NCBI GenBank assembly: GCA_964471115.1
Contig: CAYYFE010000012.1
Location: forward strand, 31,257-95,256
From: SYFT01 sp964471115
Lineage (GTDB): Bacteria > Acidobacteriota > Vicinamibacteria > Vicinamibacterales > SCN-69-37
Direction of reading: 5' to 3'
Length of the DNA stretch: 64,000 nt
Of this stretch, positions 25,558 to 32,940 are shown piece by piece. Made by a program: the position numbers and the translations under genes. Below the pieces are notes generated by a model, which was not told the origin of the DNA, searched no databases, and worked only from the letters and a program-made list of their open reading frames with translations. Position 1 is the first letter of the stretch, and the number at the start of each line of letters is the position of its first letter.

Positions 25558-26637
25558 GTGTCACATCGCCGCATCATTCACGTCGACATGGACGCGTTTT
25601 ACGCGTCTGTGGAGGTGCGCGACCGCCCGGAACTGCGGGGCCAGCCGGTGGTCGTGGGCGGCTCGCCCAACTCACGGGGCGTCGTCGCGGCCGCGTCGTA
25701 CGAGGCGCGGAAATTCGGGGTCCGCTCGGCCATCCCGATGTCACGCGCGGTCCGCCTCTGCCCGACGCTCGTCATCATCCGGCCCAACTTCACGAAGTAC
25801 CGGGCGGTCTCGCAGCAGGTATTCGAGATCTTCCGGTCGGTGACCCCGCTGGTGGAAGGCCTGTCGCTGGACGAGGCCTACCTCGACGTCACGACCAACG
25901 CCTGGAACGAACCACTGGGCATGAACGTCGCCAAACGCATCAAGGCACTCATCAAGGAACGCACGGGCCTGACGGCGTCGGCCGGCGTCGCGCCCAACAA
26001 GTTCCTGGCCAAGATCGCGTCCGGCTGGCGCAAGCCCGACGGGCTCACGGTGGTCGCGCCCGAAAAGATGGAGGCGTTCCTCACCCGGCTTCCGGTCGAC
26101 GCCCTCTGGGGCGTGGGCCCGGTGACCGCCGAGCGGCTCCGCGAACGCGGCATCATCCGTCTGGTCGACGTCCGTACCGCCGATCCGGCGGTCCTGCATG
26201 CGGCGGTGGGCAGCCTCTCGGAGTGGCTCCTCAAGCTGGCGCGCGGGCAGGACGATCGGCCGGTGCAACCCAACCGCCCCGCGAAGTCCTCGTCGAGTGA
26301 ACGAACGTACGCGGAGGACATCACGGACCTGGCGCGCATCCGGGACGAGATTACGTGGATGGCGCGCGAATCGGCCGAGTGGCTGGCCAAACGCGACCTG
26401 CTCGCGCGTACGGTGACGATCAAGGTGCGCTACGACGACTTCGAGACGGTCACCCGCAGCCACAGCGCGCCGGCCAGCCGGAATGCGGACGCGTTGATCG
26501 CGCGCGCGCTGGCGCTGCTCGACAAGACCGAGGCCGGGCAGCGGCCCGTCCGCCTGCTCGGAGCCGGTGTCCACAACCTCGTGGGGCTGGAAGACGACGA
26601 CCCCGATCGGTGGCCGCTGTTCCACAGCGGACAATAA
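25558..26637 (+). CDS. dinB: DNA polymerase IV (Y-family translesion polymerase)
   Basis: The protein has 359 residues from a GTG start. The palm metal-binding motifs are HVDMDAFYASVE at the N-terminus and EGLSLDEAYLDV near residue 105. ASAGVAPNKFLAKIAS and the helix-hairpin region LPVDALWGVGPVTAERLRE follow. The little-finger domain ends at about residue 340. The C-terminus (WPLFHSGQ) has no obvious consensus clamp-binding QLxLF, although LEDDDPDRWPLF is in the usual place. It copies past DNA lesions with low fidelity. No LexA box was recognised in the 35-bp upstream gap. Confidence 0.92.
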   Translation: MSHRRIIHVDMDAFYASVEVRDRPELRGQPVVVGGSPNSRGVVAAASYEARKFGVRSAIPMSRAVRLCPTLVIIRPNFTKYRAVSQQVFEIFRSVTPLVEGLSLDEAYLDVTTNAWNEPLGMNVAKRIKALIKERTGLTASAGVAPNKFLAKIASGWRKPDGLTVVAPEKMEAFLTRLPVDALWGVGPVTAERLRERGIIRLVDVRTADPAVLHAAVGSLSEWLLKLARGQDDRPVQPNRPAKSSSSERTYAEDITDLARIRDEITWMARESAEWLAKRDLLARTVTIKVRYDDFETVTRSHSAPASRNADALIARALALLDKTEAGQRPVRLLGAGVHNLVGLEDDDPDRWPLFHSGQ

Positions 26638-26697
26638 CCGCGCAAGGCCGCTCACCGCCGGCGGCGCGCCAAACCGCCGGGCGGCGCGGCCCGTCAA

Positions 26698-26737
26698 ATG
26701 TCCTGACTGCGACATGTTGGAGTCAGACATATATGAC
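26698..26737. promoter_or_regulatory. PadR-type operator region before padR/ADOP operon
   Basis: ATGTC-N8-GACAT (26698-26715) is a perfect inverted pair resembling the ATGT/ACAT half-sites bound by PadR proteins. A second pair, GTCA-N8-TGAC (26722-26737), covers the PadR start codon at 26733. Autoregulation of the operon is inferred. Confidence 0.5.
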
Positions 26738-27077
26738 CGACCCTCTGTTCGACCCCGCCGCAAAAAAGGGCAGCGCCGAACTGCTGATCCTCGCCTCGCT
26801 CGACGACCACGAACAACACGGCTACGACATCGCCAAGGCCATCGAACGCCGGACCGACGGCCTGTTGTCCTTCCGCGCGGCATCCCTGTATCCGCTGCTC
26901 TATCGCCTCGAGGACAAAGGCTGGATCGAAGGGCGCTGGCGGCAGCCGAAAGGCGAGCGGCGCAAACGCGTCTACCGGCTGACGCGCGCCGGACGGGCGG
27001 CGCTGGCCTCGCAGCGCAGCCGGTGGTCGCAGTTTGTCGGCGCCCTCAGCCGCGCCGCGGGGCTCGACCATGCGTAA
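26733..27077 (+). CDS. PadR-family transcriptional regulator
   Basis: The protein has 114 residues. The winged helix starts AELLILASLDDHEQHGYDIA and is followed by FRAASLYPLLYRLEDKGWI (recognition helix) and the wing RKRVYRLTRAGRAAL. The stop overlaps the ADOP start by eight bases, so the two are translationally coupled. Two inverted repeats lie immediately before and across its start codon and suggest self-repression. Confidence 0.9.
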   Translation: MTDPLFDPAAKKGSAELLILASLDDHEQHGYDIAKAIERRTDGLLSFRAASLYPLLYRLEDKGWIEGRWRQPKGERRKRVYRLTRAGRAALASQRSRWSQFVGALSRAAGLDHA

Positions 27078-29727
27078 CGCCGATACCCCACCAGACTGGA
27101 CGACGCTGGTCCGCGCTCGTCTGGATGCGGCACGAATCGCCGGCCCCGGCCTCGACGACCTCGTGGATGAACTGGCCGCACACCTCGAGCGGGCACACCT
27201 GCAGGCGATCTCGCAGGGCGCCACGCCGGATGAAGCGTACGCCGCGGCCCGGACGGAACTGGCGGGCCTCGACACCGGTGCGTTGTCGCGCCGGGCGCGC
27301 GGGACCACTCGGGGCCCGCGACGCCGCTGGTCCGGGGTGGCGCAGGACCTGCGGTACGGGTTGCGCGCGCTTCGGACGCGTCCGGGCTTCACGGCGGCGG
27401 CCCTGCTCACCCTGGCGCTGGGCATCGGGGCCAACACGGCCATTTTCACCGTGGTCCATGCCGTCCTGATTCGCGATCTGCCCTACCGCGAGCCAGACCG
27501 GCTGGTCTACGTGTATGAAACCTTCAGGGACACGTTCGACCACGGCAGCGTCAACCCGTTTTCATTCGATTCCTGGCAGCGTGACACGACGGCGTTTTCG
27601 CACCTGGTGCCGTTTCGCTGGGCAGCCGCCACCCTGACCGGCGCCGGCGACGCGGACCGTGTGCAGACCGTGCGCGCGACCGCGGATTTCTTCGACACCC
27701 TTGGCGTCGCGCCACTGGCCGGCCGTGTGTTCCGCCCCGACGAAGCCGAGGCGGATGCAAGAGTCATCGTCGTGTCTTTTGCCGAATGGGCCGGACGATT
27801 CGGCGGTGACCCTGCGCTCGTCGGCCGCGCGATCACGCTCGACGATGAACCGTGGACCGTGATTGGCATCATGCCGGCGTCGTTCCGATTCCCGGACCGC
27901 GCGCAGTACTGGCGGCCGTACCACCTGACGCCCGCGGCGCGACAGAACCGTACGGCGTGGTTTCTGGGTGTCATTGGACGCCTCGCGCCCGGCACGACGA
28001 TCGCGCAGGCGCAACAACAACTCGACGCCGTCAGCGCGCGCCTGGCCGAGGAGTTTCCGCGCCAGCGCAAGGACCGCGGCGCGCGGGTGTTCGACATGCA
28101 TGCCGACCTGACCTCGGGCGTCCGCAGCGGGCTGAACCTGCTGCAGGGCGTGGCGGGCATCGTGTTGCTCATTGCGTGCGCCAACCTGGCCAACCTGCAG
28201 GTCGCGCAAGCCAGCGGCCGGATCCGCGAACTCGCCGTGCGCGCGGCCATCGGCGCCCACCGGGCTCGGCTCGCCCGTCAGTTGCTCACCGAGAACCTGC
28301 TGCTCGCCCTGATCGGCGGCGGACTGGGCGTGCTGGCGGCAATGGGCGGTGTGCCGGCGCTGGTCGCGCTGGCGCCCGCCTCGATGCAACCCACCCTCGC
28401 CCAGGTGACGGTGTCGTCGACGACGTTGTGGTTTGCGTGTGGCCTGGCGACGCTGACCGGTGTGCTGTTCGGCATGGCACCGGCTCTCCTTTTTTCGCGG
28501 CCGAACCTCGTGGACACGTTGCGCACCGACGGACATGGCGCAACTGGCGCGGCGCGGCGCAGTCATCAATGGCTGCGCTCGGGCCTGATCGCCGGCGAAG
28601 TCATGCTGGCGTTTGTCCTGCTAATCGGTGCCGCCCTGCTGGGCCGCAGCTTCGTGGACCTCACCGCACAGGACCCGGGCTTTCGAACCGAACGCCTGCT
28701 GACAGCGACGCTCCCGCTGCCGGCCCGTTACGCCTCACCGGAATCGCGCGCGGGCTTCTGGGTGGCGCTTCGCGATCGGCTCTCGGCGATCCCCGCTGCC
28801 ACAGCCGTGATGGCGTCGTCGGCCCTGCCGTTCTCCCGTTGGGAGTGGCAGACGGACTTCCAGCTCGAGGATGCCCCCGACCTCGACCACAACGGCGCCG
28901 GCATCAGGCACGTGTCGGCCGGATACTTCACCAGTCTTGGCGTCCCCATCACAGGCGGCCGCGATTTCACCGACGCCGACGGCCAGGGCAGCGAGCGCGT
29001 GGCCATCGTCAACGAAGCCTTTGCGGAGCGGTTCCTGGGCGGCGCGTCGGGTGTCGGGCAGCGTGTGCGACTGGACCGGCGTGCCGGGCAATGGCTCACC
29101 ATCGTCGGCATTGCCGGCAACACACGACATGTCTCACTGAACGAACAGCCCGACGTGCACATCTTCGTGCCGATGATGCAGGATCCGCCGTCCCTGCTCA
29201 TCGTCGGTCTGCGCACGGCGGGCGCGCCCGAGTCGGTCGTGCCGCAGCTGCGCGAGGCGGTGCGCGCCATCGATGCCGGCGTCCCGCTGCAACAGGTGCG
29301 GACGATGGACGCGCTGATCGGCCGCACCGTGGAGGAGCGACGGTTCCACCTGTGGCTGCTCATCGCGTTTGCGGCGGTCGCCGGCGCGCTCACGGTGGTG
29401 GGCATTTATGGTGTGACGTCGTACGTCGTGGGACTGCGCGTGCGCGAGGTCGGAATTCGCATCGCGCTGGGCGCCTCCCCGCGGCAGGTCCGCTCCCTCG
29501 TGCTGGCGATGGGTCTGCGGCCGGTGGTGATTGGCCTGGTTGGCGGCGTCACGGCCGCGTGGTTCGCGGTTCGTGTCATCGAACACCAGCTGTTCGGAGT
29601 GCAGGCCCGTGACCCGTGGACGTTCGCCGTCGCGGCCGCCGCGTTTCTGGTGGTCTCGGCGCTGGCGTCGGTCGCGCCGGCACGGCGGGGGGCTCAGGTG
29701 GACCCACTGAGGGTCTTGCGAGGCTGA
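27070..29727 (+). CDS. ADOP-family ABC permease with prefix domain (885 residues)
   Basis: An N-terminal soluble prefix (DDLVDELAAHLERAH and GATPDEAYAAARTELAG) of the permease prefix type is followed by MacB-like unit one (FTAAALLTLALGIGANTAIF) with FtsX block LLIACANLANLQVAQASGR, then unit two ending DPLRVLRG. The start ATG 27070 lies inside the last codons of padR. A longer frame to 27034 exists but would sit within padR. No ATPase partner is present. It probably forms an efflux or envelope-stress complex with an unlinked MacB-like ATPase. Confidence 0.88.
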   Translation: MRNADTPPDWTTLVRARLDAARIAGPGLDDLVDELAAHLERAHLQAISQGATPDEAYAAARTELAGLDTGALSRRARGTTRGPRRRWSGVAQDLRYGLRALRTRPGFTAAALLTLALGIGANTAIFTVVHAVLIRDLPYREPDRLVYVYETFRDTFDHGSVNPFSFDSWQRDTTAFSHLVPFRWAAATLTGAGDADRVQTVRATADFFDTLGVAPLAGRVFRPDEAEADARVIVVSFAEWAGRFGGDPALVGRAITLDDEPWTVIGIMPASFRFPDRAQYWRPYHLTPAARQNRTAWFLGVIGRLAPGTTIAQAQQQLDAVSARLAEEFPRQRKDRGARVFDMHADLTSGVRSGLNLLQGVAGIVLLIACANLANLQVAQASGRIRELAVRAAIGAHRARLARQLLTENLLLALIGGGLGVLAAMGGVPALVALAPASMQPTLAQVTVSSTTLWFACGLATLTGVLFGMAPALLFSRPNLVDTLRTDGHGATGAARRSHQWLRSGLIAGEVMLAFVLLIGAALLGRSFVDLTAQDPGFRTERLLTATLPLPARYASPESRAGFWVALRDRLSAIPAATAVMASSALPFSRWEWQTDFQLEDAPDLDHNGAGIRHVSAGYFTSLGVPITGGRDFTDADGQGSERVAIVNEAFAERFLGGASGVGQRVRLDRRAGQWLTIVGIAGNTRHVSLNEQPDVHIFVPMMQDPPSLLIVGLRTAGAPESVVPQLREAVRAIDAGVPLQQVRTMDALIGRTVEERRFHLWLLIAFAAVAGALTVVGIYGVTSYVVGLRVREVGIRIALGASPRQVRSLVLAMGLRPVVIGLVGGVTAAWFAVRVIEHQLFGVQARDPWTFAVAAAAFLVVSALASVAPARRGAQVDPLRVLRG

Positions 29728-29771
29728 CACGGACCGCCACCGGCCGCGCGGCGACGCGTTGCGGCCGCAGG

Positions 29772-29777
29772 TAGAAT
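29772..29777 (+). promoter_or_regulatory. Leaderless -10 of the 85-residue protein gene
   Basis: TAGAAT, six bases, ATG at 29784. The predicted +1 is the A of ATG. Confidence 0.55.
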
Positions 29778-29783
29778 CTCCGG

Positions 29784-30041
29784 ATGGCGATAGTGAAGAC
29801 GCTGGGCGCGGCGATTCGACAGTTCCTCGAACACCCCGCCACCGGGGTGGTGGTGGGCATCGCGCTCGCCGCCTCGGGACTGGACGACTTGATGGAGGCC
29901 CTCGAAGCGGGCGACCGCGATCTGTCGGTGCACCACGGCATGCTGCTTTTTGGCGCCTTCAAGGTCCTCTCGGCCATGGGCGAAGCGCTGGAGCGCCTCA
30001 CCAAGGTCTCCGAACGCCTCGGCACGAAGGACCGGCACTGA
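29784..30041 (+). CDS. Hypothetical 85-residue protein
   Basis: The protein begins MAIVKTLGAAIRQFLEHPAT and has two moderately hydrophobic helices (VVVGIALAASGLDDLMEAL and HHGMLLFGAFKVLSAMGEAL) before a charged tail. The family is not recognised; it could be a small membrane-associated protein. A leaderless promoter at the right spacing supports that it is expressed. It precedes the CopC/CopD pair but has a separate promoter. Confidence 0.6.
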   Translation: MAIVKTLGAAIRQFLEHPATGVVVGIALAASGLDDLMEALEAGDRDLSVHHGMLLFGAFKVLSAMGEALERLTKVSERLGTKDRH

Positions 30042-30049
30042 CGCTCGAC

Positions 30050-30055
30050 TAGACT
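30050..30055 (+). promoter_or_regulatory. Leaderless -10 of the CopC-like gene
   Basis: TAGACT, six bases (AAGAGG), ATG at 30062. The purine run is too close to the ATG to act as a normal Shine-Dalgarno site. Confidence 0.5.
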
Positions 30056-30061
30056 AAGAGG

Positions 30062-30451
30062 ATGCGCAACAGCAGATTCCTGGCGACGACGGTCCTGCTG
30101 GCGGCAGCCGTGGCGGGCCTGTCGGCCCATCTCAAGGTGGAGCGATCGATGCCCGAGGCGGACTCGACCGTCACCGTGGCGCCCACCCAGTTGCGGCTGT
30201 GGTTCTCGCAGCAGCCGACCGTGCCGATCAGCAGCCTCACGCTGGAAGGCCCTGACGGAAAGGTGGCGACGGGCAAGGCCGTGGCGGGTCAGACCGACGG
30301 CAAGCTGGACCGCTCGCTGGTGGCGCCCGTCACGGGATCACTCGTGGCCGGCAAGTACACCGTGACCTGGCGGACGTCGGGGCCTGATGGGCACATTCAG
30401 ACCGAATCGTTCACGTTCACGTTTGCACCGGCGCCGGGCGATCGGGACTAG
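30062..30451 (+). CDS. CopC-domain periplasmic protein
   Basis: The protein has 129 residues with a signal peptide (residues 1-22, cleavage before AHLKVE). The mature protein begins with a His two residues in (AHLKVERSMPEAD), the Cu(II) ligand position in CopC. It ends with TWRTSGPDGHIQTESFTF, the conserved WxxxSxDGH block. CopC proteins bind copper in the periplasm and pair with CopD importers, and the next gene is CopD-like. The second Cu(I) site rich in Met is not evident. Confidence 0.85.
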   Translation: MRNSRFLATTVLLAAAVAGLSAHLKVERSMPEADSTVTVAPTQLRLWFSQQPTVPISSLTLEGPDGKVATGKAVAGQTDGKLDRSLVAPVTGSLVAGKYTVTWRTSGPDGHIQTESFTFTFAPAPGDRD

Positions 30452-30457
30452 TCCGGC

Positions 30458-31339
30458 GTGCTGACGTTCGCGTGGTACGCGGCGATCCTGCTGTCGGTTG
30501 GCGCCGTGTCAGCCGGGCGCGCGTTCGCCGCGGTTCCACGTTTCCCCGCCCGCGTCACCGCGCTCGCGCTGCTGGCCATCACCACCCTCGGCCTGATGAC
30601 GGCGGTGCGGCTGTGGTCGCAGACCTTCGACGCCTTCGGCGGTGACCAGCCGCTCGAGTGGGCGCAGGCACAGGTCATCCTCTTTGAAACGCCCTGGGGC
30701 AGCGGCTGGCGCTGGCAGGCCGGCGCGACGATGGCGGTGATCGCCGCGATCGTGGCGTGGCGCGCGTCGTGGCACCGGTGGCCGCTGGCCGCGGTTGCCG
30801 TGTCGGCGGCGGCGTTCACCACGGCGCTGACGGGTCATGCCGTCGCGATGGAGGACCGTCAGTGGATGACGGTGCTCGCGCATGGATTACACGTGACCGC
30901 CGCCGGCTGGTGGCTGGGCGGACTGCTGGCGATTCAACTGGTGACGATCGACCTGGACGTCGAGCGCGACGTGGCGGGACGCCAGTCGTTTGCGTCGATC
31001 ATCGAACGGTTCTCACCCGTGGCGGTCGCCGCTGTGGGGGTGCTCGTGGCCTCGGGGCTGGTGGCGACGTGGCGTCACGTCATCGAGCCGGCGGGGGTTG
31101 CCGGATTCGCGAGTCCCTATGGCCTCACGCTGCTCTCGAAGATCGGCGCGTTTGCCGCCGCCGGACTGTGTGGCCTGTACAACTGGCGGGTGCTCACGCC
31201 TCAGATGTCGGGATCCGCGGAGGCCGCGCGCCAGTTGCGCCTGGTGGCGTGGCTGGAAGTCTCGCTGGGTCTGGCCGCGGTGGTGCTGACGGCGGTCCTG
31301 GGGACGATGTCGATGCCGGAGCCGCCGGGCGGACATTGA
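30458..31339 (+). CDS. CopD-family copper transport membrane protein
   Basis: The protein has 293 residues with about eight membrane helices. It starts with GTG six bases after the copC stop. Family features are TALTGHAVAM, LAHGLHVTAAGWWLGGLLAIQ with conserved His and Trp residues, and FSPVAVAAVGVLVASGLV. CopD is thought to move copper across the inner membrane using copper delivered by CopC. With copC it forms a two-gene operon driven by the leaderless promoter at 30050. Confidence 0.83.
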   Translation: MLTFAWYAAILLSVGAVSAGRAFAAVPRFPARVTALALLAITTLGLMTAVRLWSQTFDAFGGDQPLEWAQAQVILFETPWGSGWRWQAGATMAVIAAIVAWRASWHRWPLAAVAVSAAAFTTALTGHAVAMEDRQWMTVLAHGLHVTAAGWWLGGLLAIQLVTIDLDVERDVAGRQSFASIIERFSPVAVAAVGVLVASGLVATWRHVIEPAGVAGFASPYGLTLLSKIGAFAAAGLCGLYNWRVLTPQMSGSAEAARQLRLVAWLEVSLGLAAVVLTAVLGTMSMPEPPGGH

Positions 31340-31356
31340 GTTTCAAGGCGCCGACT

Positions 31357-32856
31357 TCACGCCCACGCCTTTGCCAGTCGCGCGATGCCGTCGCGGATCT
31401 CGCGTTCGCGCAGGCCGCCGTACCCCAGAATCACGCCGGGACGGGACGAAGGCGCCGCGTAGAAGGACGACAGCGGCGTGACGGAAATACCTGCGCGGTG
31501 AGCCGCTTCAACGGCCGCGCGCTCGTTCGCGCCTGGGTTCAGCCATAACACCACGGCCCGGCCGGCATCGGCGGGCTCGAGCGACGCGATGCCGCGCATC
31601 TCGGCGGCGACGGCCGCCTGCAGGGCCTCCAGACGCGCGCGATAGGCCGTGCGCACCCGGCGGATATGCCGGTCGAAGTGTCCCTCGTTGAGGAAGTCGG
31701 CCATGACGGCCTGCTCCAGGAGCGGCGACGTGTAGTCGATCACCTGCCGCATCGCGGCGCACGCCGGCACCAGTGACAACGGCGCGACGAGATACCCGAG
31801 CCGCAGCGCCGGGTACAGCAGTTTGGTGAACGTCCCGACGTGGACGACCGAACCCACACGGTCGAGCGCCTGCAGCGCCGCCACCTGACGGGCGGCGTAC
31901 CGGAACTCACTGTCGTAGTCGTCTTCGATGATCCACCGGCCCGCCTCGGCGGCGGCCCAGTCCAGCAGCTGACCGCGGCGCGCCTCGCTCATCACACCGC
32001 CCAGCGGCATCTGCCGCGCGGGGGTGACAAACGCCACGCGCGCATCCGGCGCGGCGGCCACCGCCGTGTCCACGTTCAGCCCATCCGCATCAACTGGCAC
32101 AGGCACGACGCGGGCGCCTGCCGCGGCAAAGGCCGCGCGCGCACCGGGATAGCCGGGCTCTTCGAACCACACCGCTTCGCCGGGATTGAGCAACACCCGC
32201 GCGAGCAGGTCCAGGGCATGTTGCGCCCCCTGGGTGATCACGATCTGATCGGCCGTACACGACAACCCGCGCGCGCGCCCCAGGTACGAGGCCACCGCCG
32301 CGCGCAGATCGATGAGGCCGCGCGGATCGCCATACCCGAGCGATCGCGCGGAACTCCGTCGCCAGCGCCTGGCCAGCAGCCGGCCCCACACGTCGGTCGG
32401 AAACAGGTCGATGGCCGGCTGCCCCGTCGCAAACGGCCGCGGGCCGTCGGCAAACGTCTCGGCCAGCGCCATGGGGCGCGGCTCGGTGATCAACATCCGC
32501 GCGCGGTCCGACACCACCGCCGGCCGGCCGCGCAACACGGCGCCGCCGGATGTTCGCGGAGGTCGATGCTCCGTGGAGGCCGCCACCCGCGTGACACTGC
32601 CCAGCGTGGCTTCAAGCAGGCCTTCGGCGCGCAGATGTTCGTAGGCCAGCACCACCGTCGCGCGCGCCACCTTGAGGTCGGCGGCCAGACCACGCGTGGA
32701 CGGCAGCGCGGCGCCGGGGACCAATCGCCCCTCTTCGATGGCGAGCCGCAACTGATCGATGATCTGTTGATGCAGGGGCACCTGCGACCGCCGGCTGAGC
32801 GTCACCAGCCAGACCGGACCCGCCTGTCGTCGCGATCGACCTGACGTCTGCGTCAC
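31357..32856 (-). CDS. MocR-type (GntR + aminotransferase) transcriptional regulator
   Basis: The product has about 499 residues. An N-terminal GntR winged helix (VPLHQQIIDQLRLAIEEGRL, LPSTRGLAADLKVARATVV) is joined to a fold-type I aminotransferase-like domain with the PLP lysine in GTFTKLLYPALRLGY and DDYDSEFRY before it. MocR regulators (PdxR, GabR, TauR) sense PLP or amines. The start is set at GTG 32856 since the frame up to 32922 would run across the inverted repeat in the divergent gap. It is divergent from an ADOP permease gene, a possible target. Confidence 0.85.
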   Translation of the reverse strand: MTQTSGRSRRQAGPVWLVTLSRRSQVPLHQQIIDQLRLAIEEGRLVPGAALPSTRGLAADLKVARATVVLAYEHLRAEGLLEATLGSVTRVAASTEHRPPRTSGGAVLRGRPAVVSDRARMLITEPRPMALAETFADGPRPFATGQPAIDLFPTDVWGRLLARRWRRSSARSLGYGDPRGLIDLRAAVASYLGRARGLSCTADQIVITQGAQHALDLLARVLLNPGEAVWFEEPGYPGARAAFAAAGARVVPVPVDADGLNVDTAVAAAPDARVAFVTPARQMPLGGVMSEARRGQLLDWAAAEAGRWIIEDDYDSEFRYAARQVAALQALDRVGSVVHVGTFTKLLYPALRLGYLVAPLSLVPACAAMRQVIDYTSPLLEQAVMADFLNEGHFDRHIRRVRTAYRARLEALQAAVAAEMRGIASLEPADAGRAVVLWLNPGANERAAVEAAHRAGISVTPLSSFYAAPSSRPGVILGYGGLREREIRDGIARLAKAWA

Positions 32857-32874
32857 ACGCACACAGTGCCACAA

Positions 32875-32920
32875 GTGGACTGCTGATTGCGCGCGGGACT
32901 GGGCCGGTCGCGCAGTCCAC
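32875..32920. promoter_or_regulatory. Inverted repeat between MocR regulator and ADOP gene
   Basis: GTGGACTG (32875-32882) and CAGTCCAC (32913-32920) are perfect inverted copies 30 bp apart in the divergent promoter gap. Several MocR regulators bind repeated GTGGAC-like half-sites, which makes this a good candidate operator. Confidence 0.45.
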
Positions 32921-32928
32921 ACTCACCG

Positions 32929-32934
32929 TAGCGT
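32929..32934 (+). promoter_or_regulatory. Leaderless -10 of the 821-residue ADOP gene
   Basis: TAGCGT, six bases, GTG at 32941. It lies immediately downstream of the inner half of the inverted repeat. Confidence 0.45.
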
Positions 32935-32940
32935 CAGATC

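Noticed and set aside
24635..25843. 402-residue plus-strand frame running from the TolB-like gene into dinB
   Set aside because: It overlaps the start of dinB in another frame and has no recognisable content.
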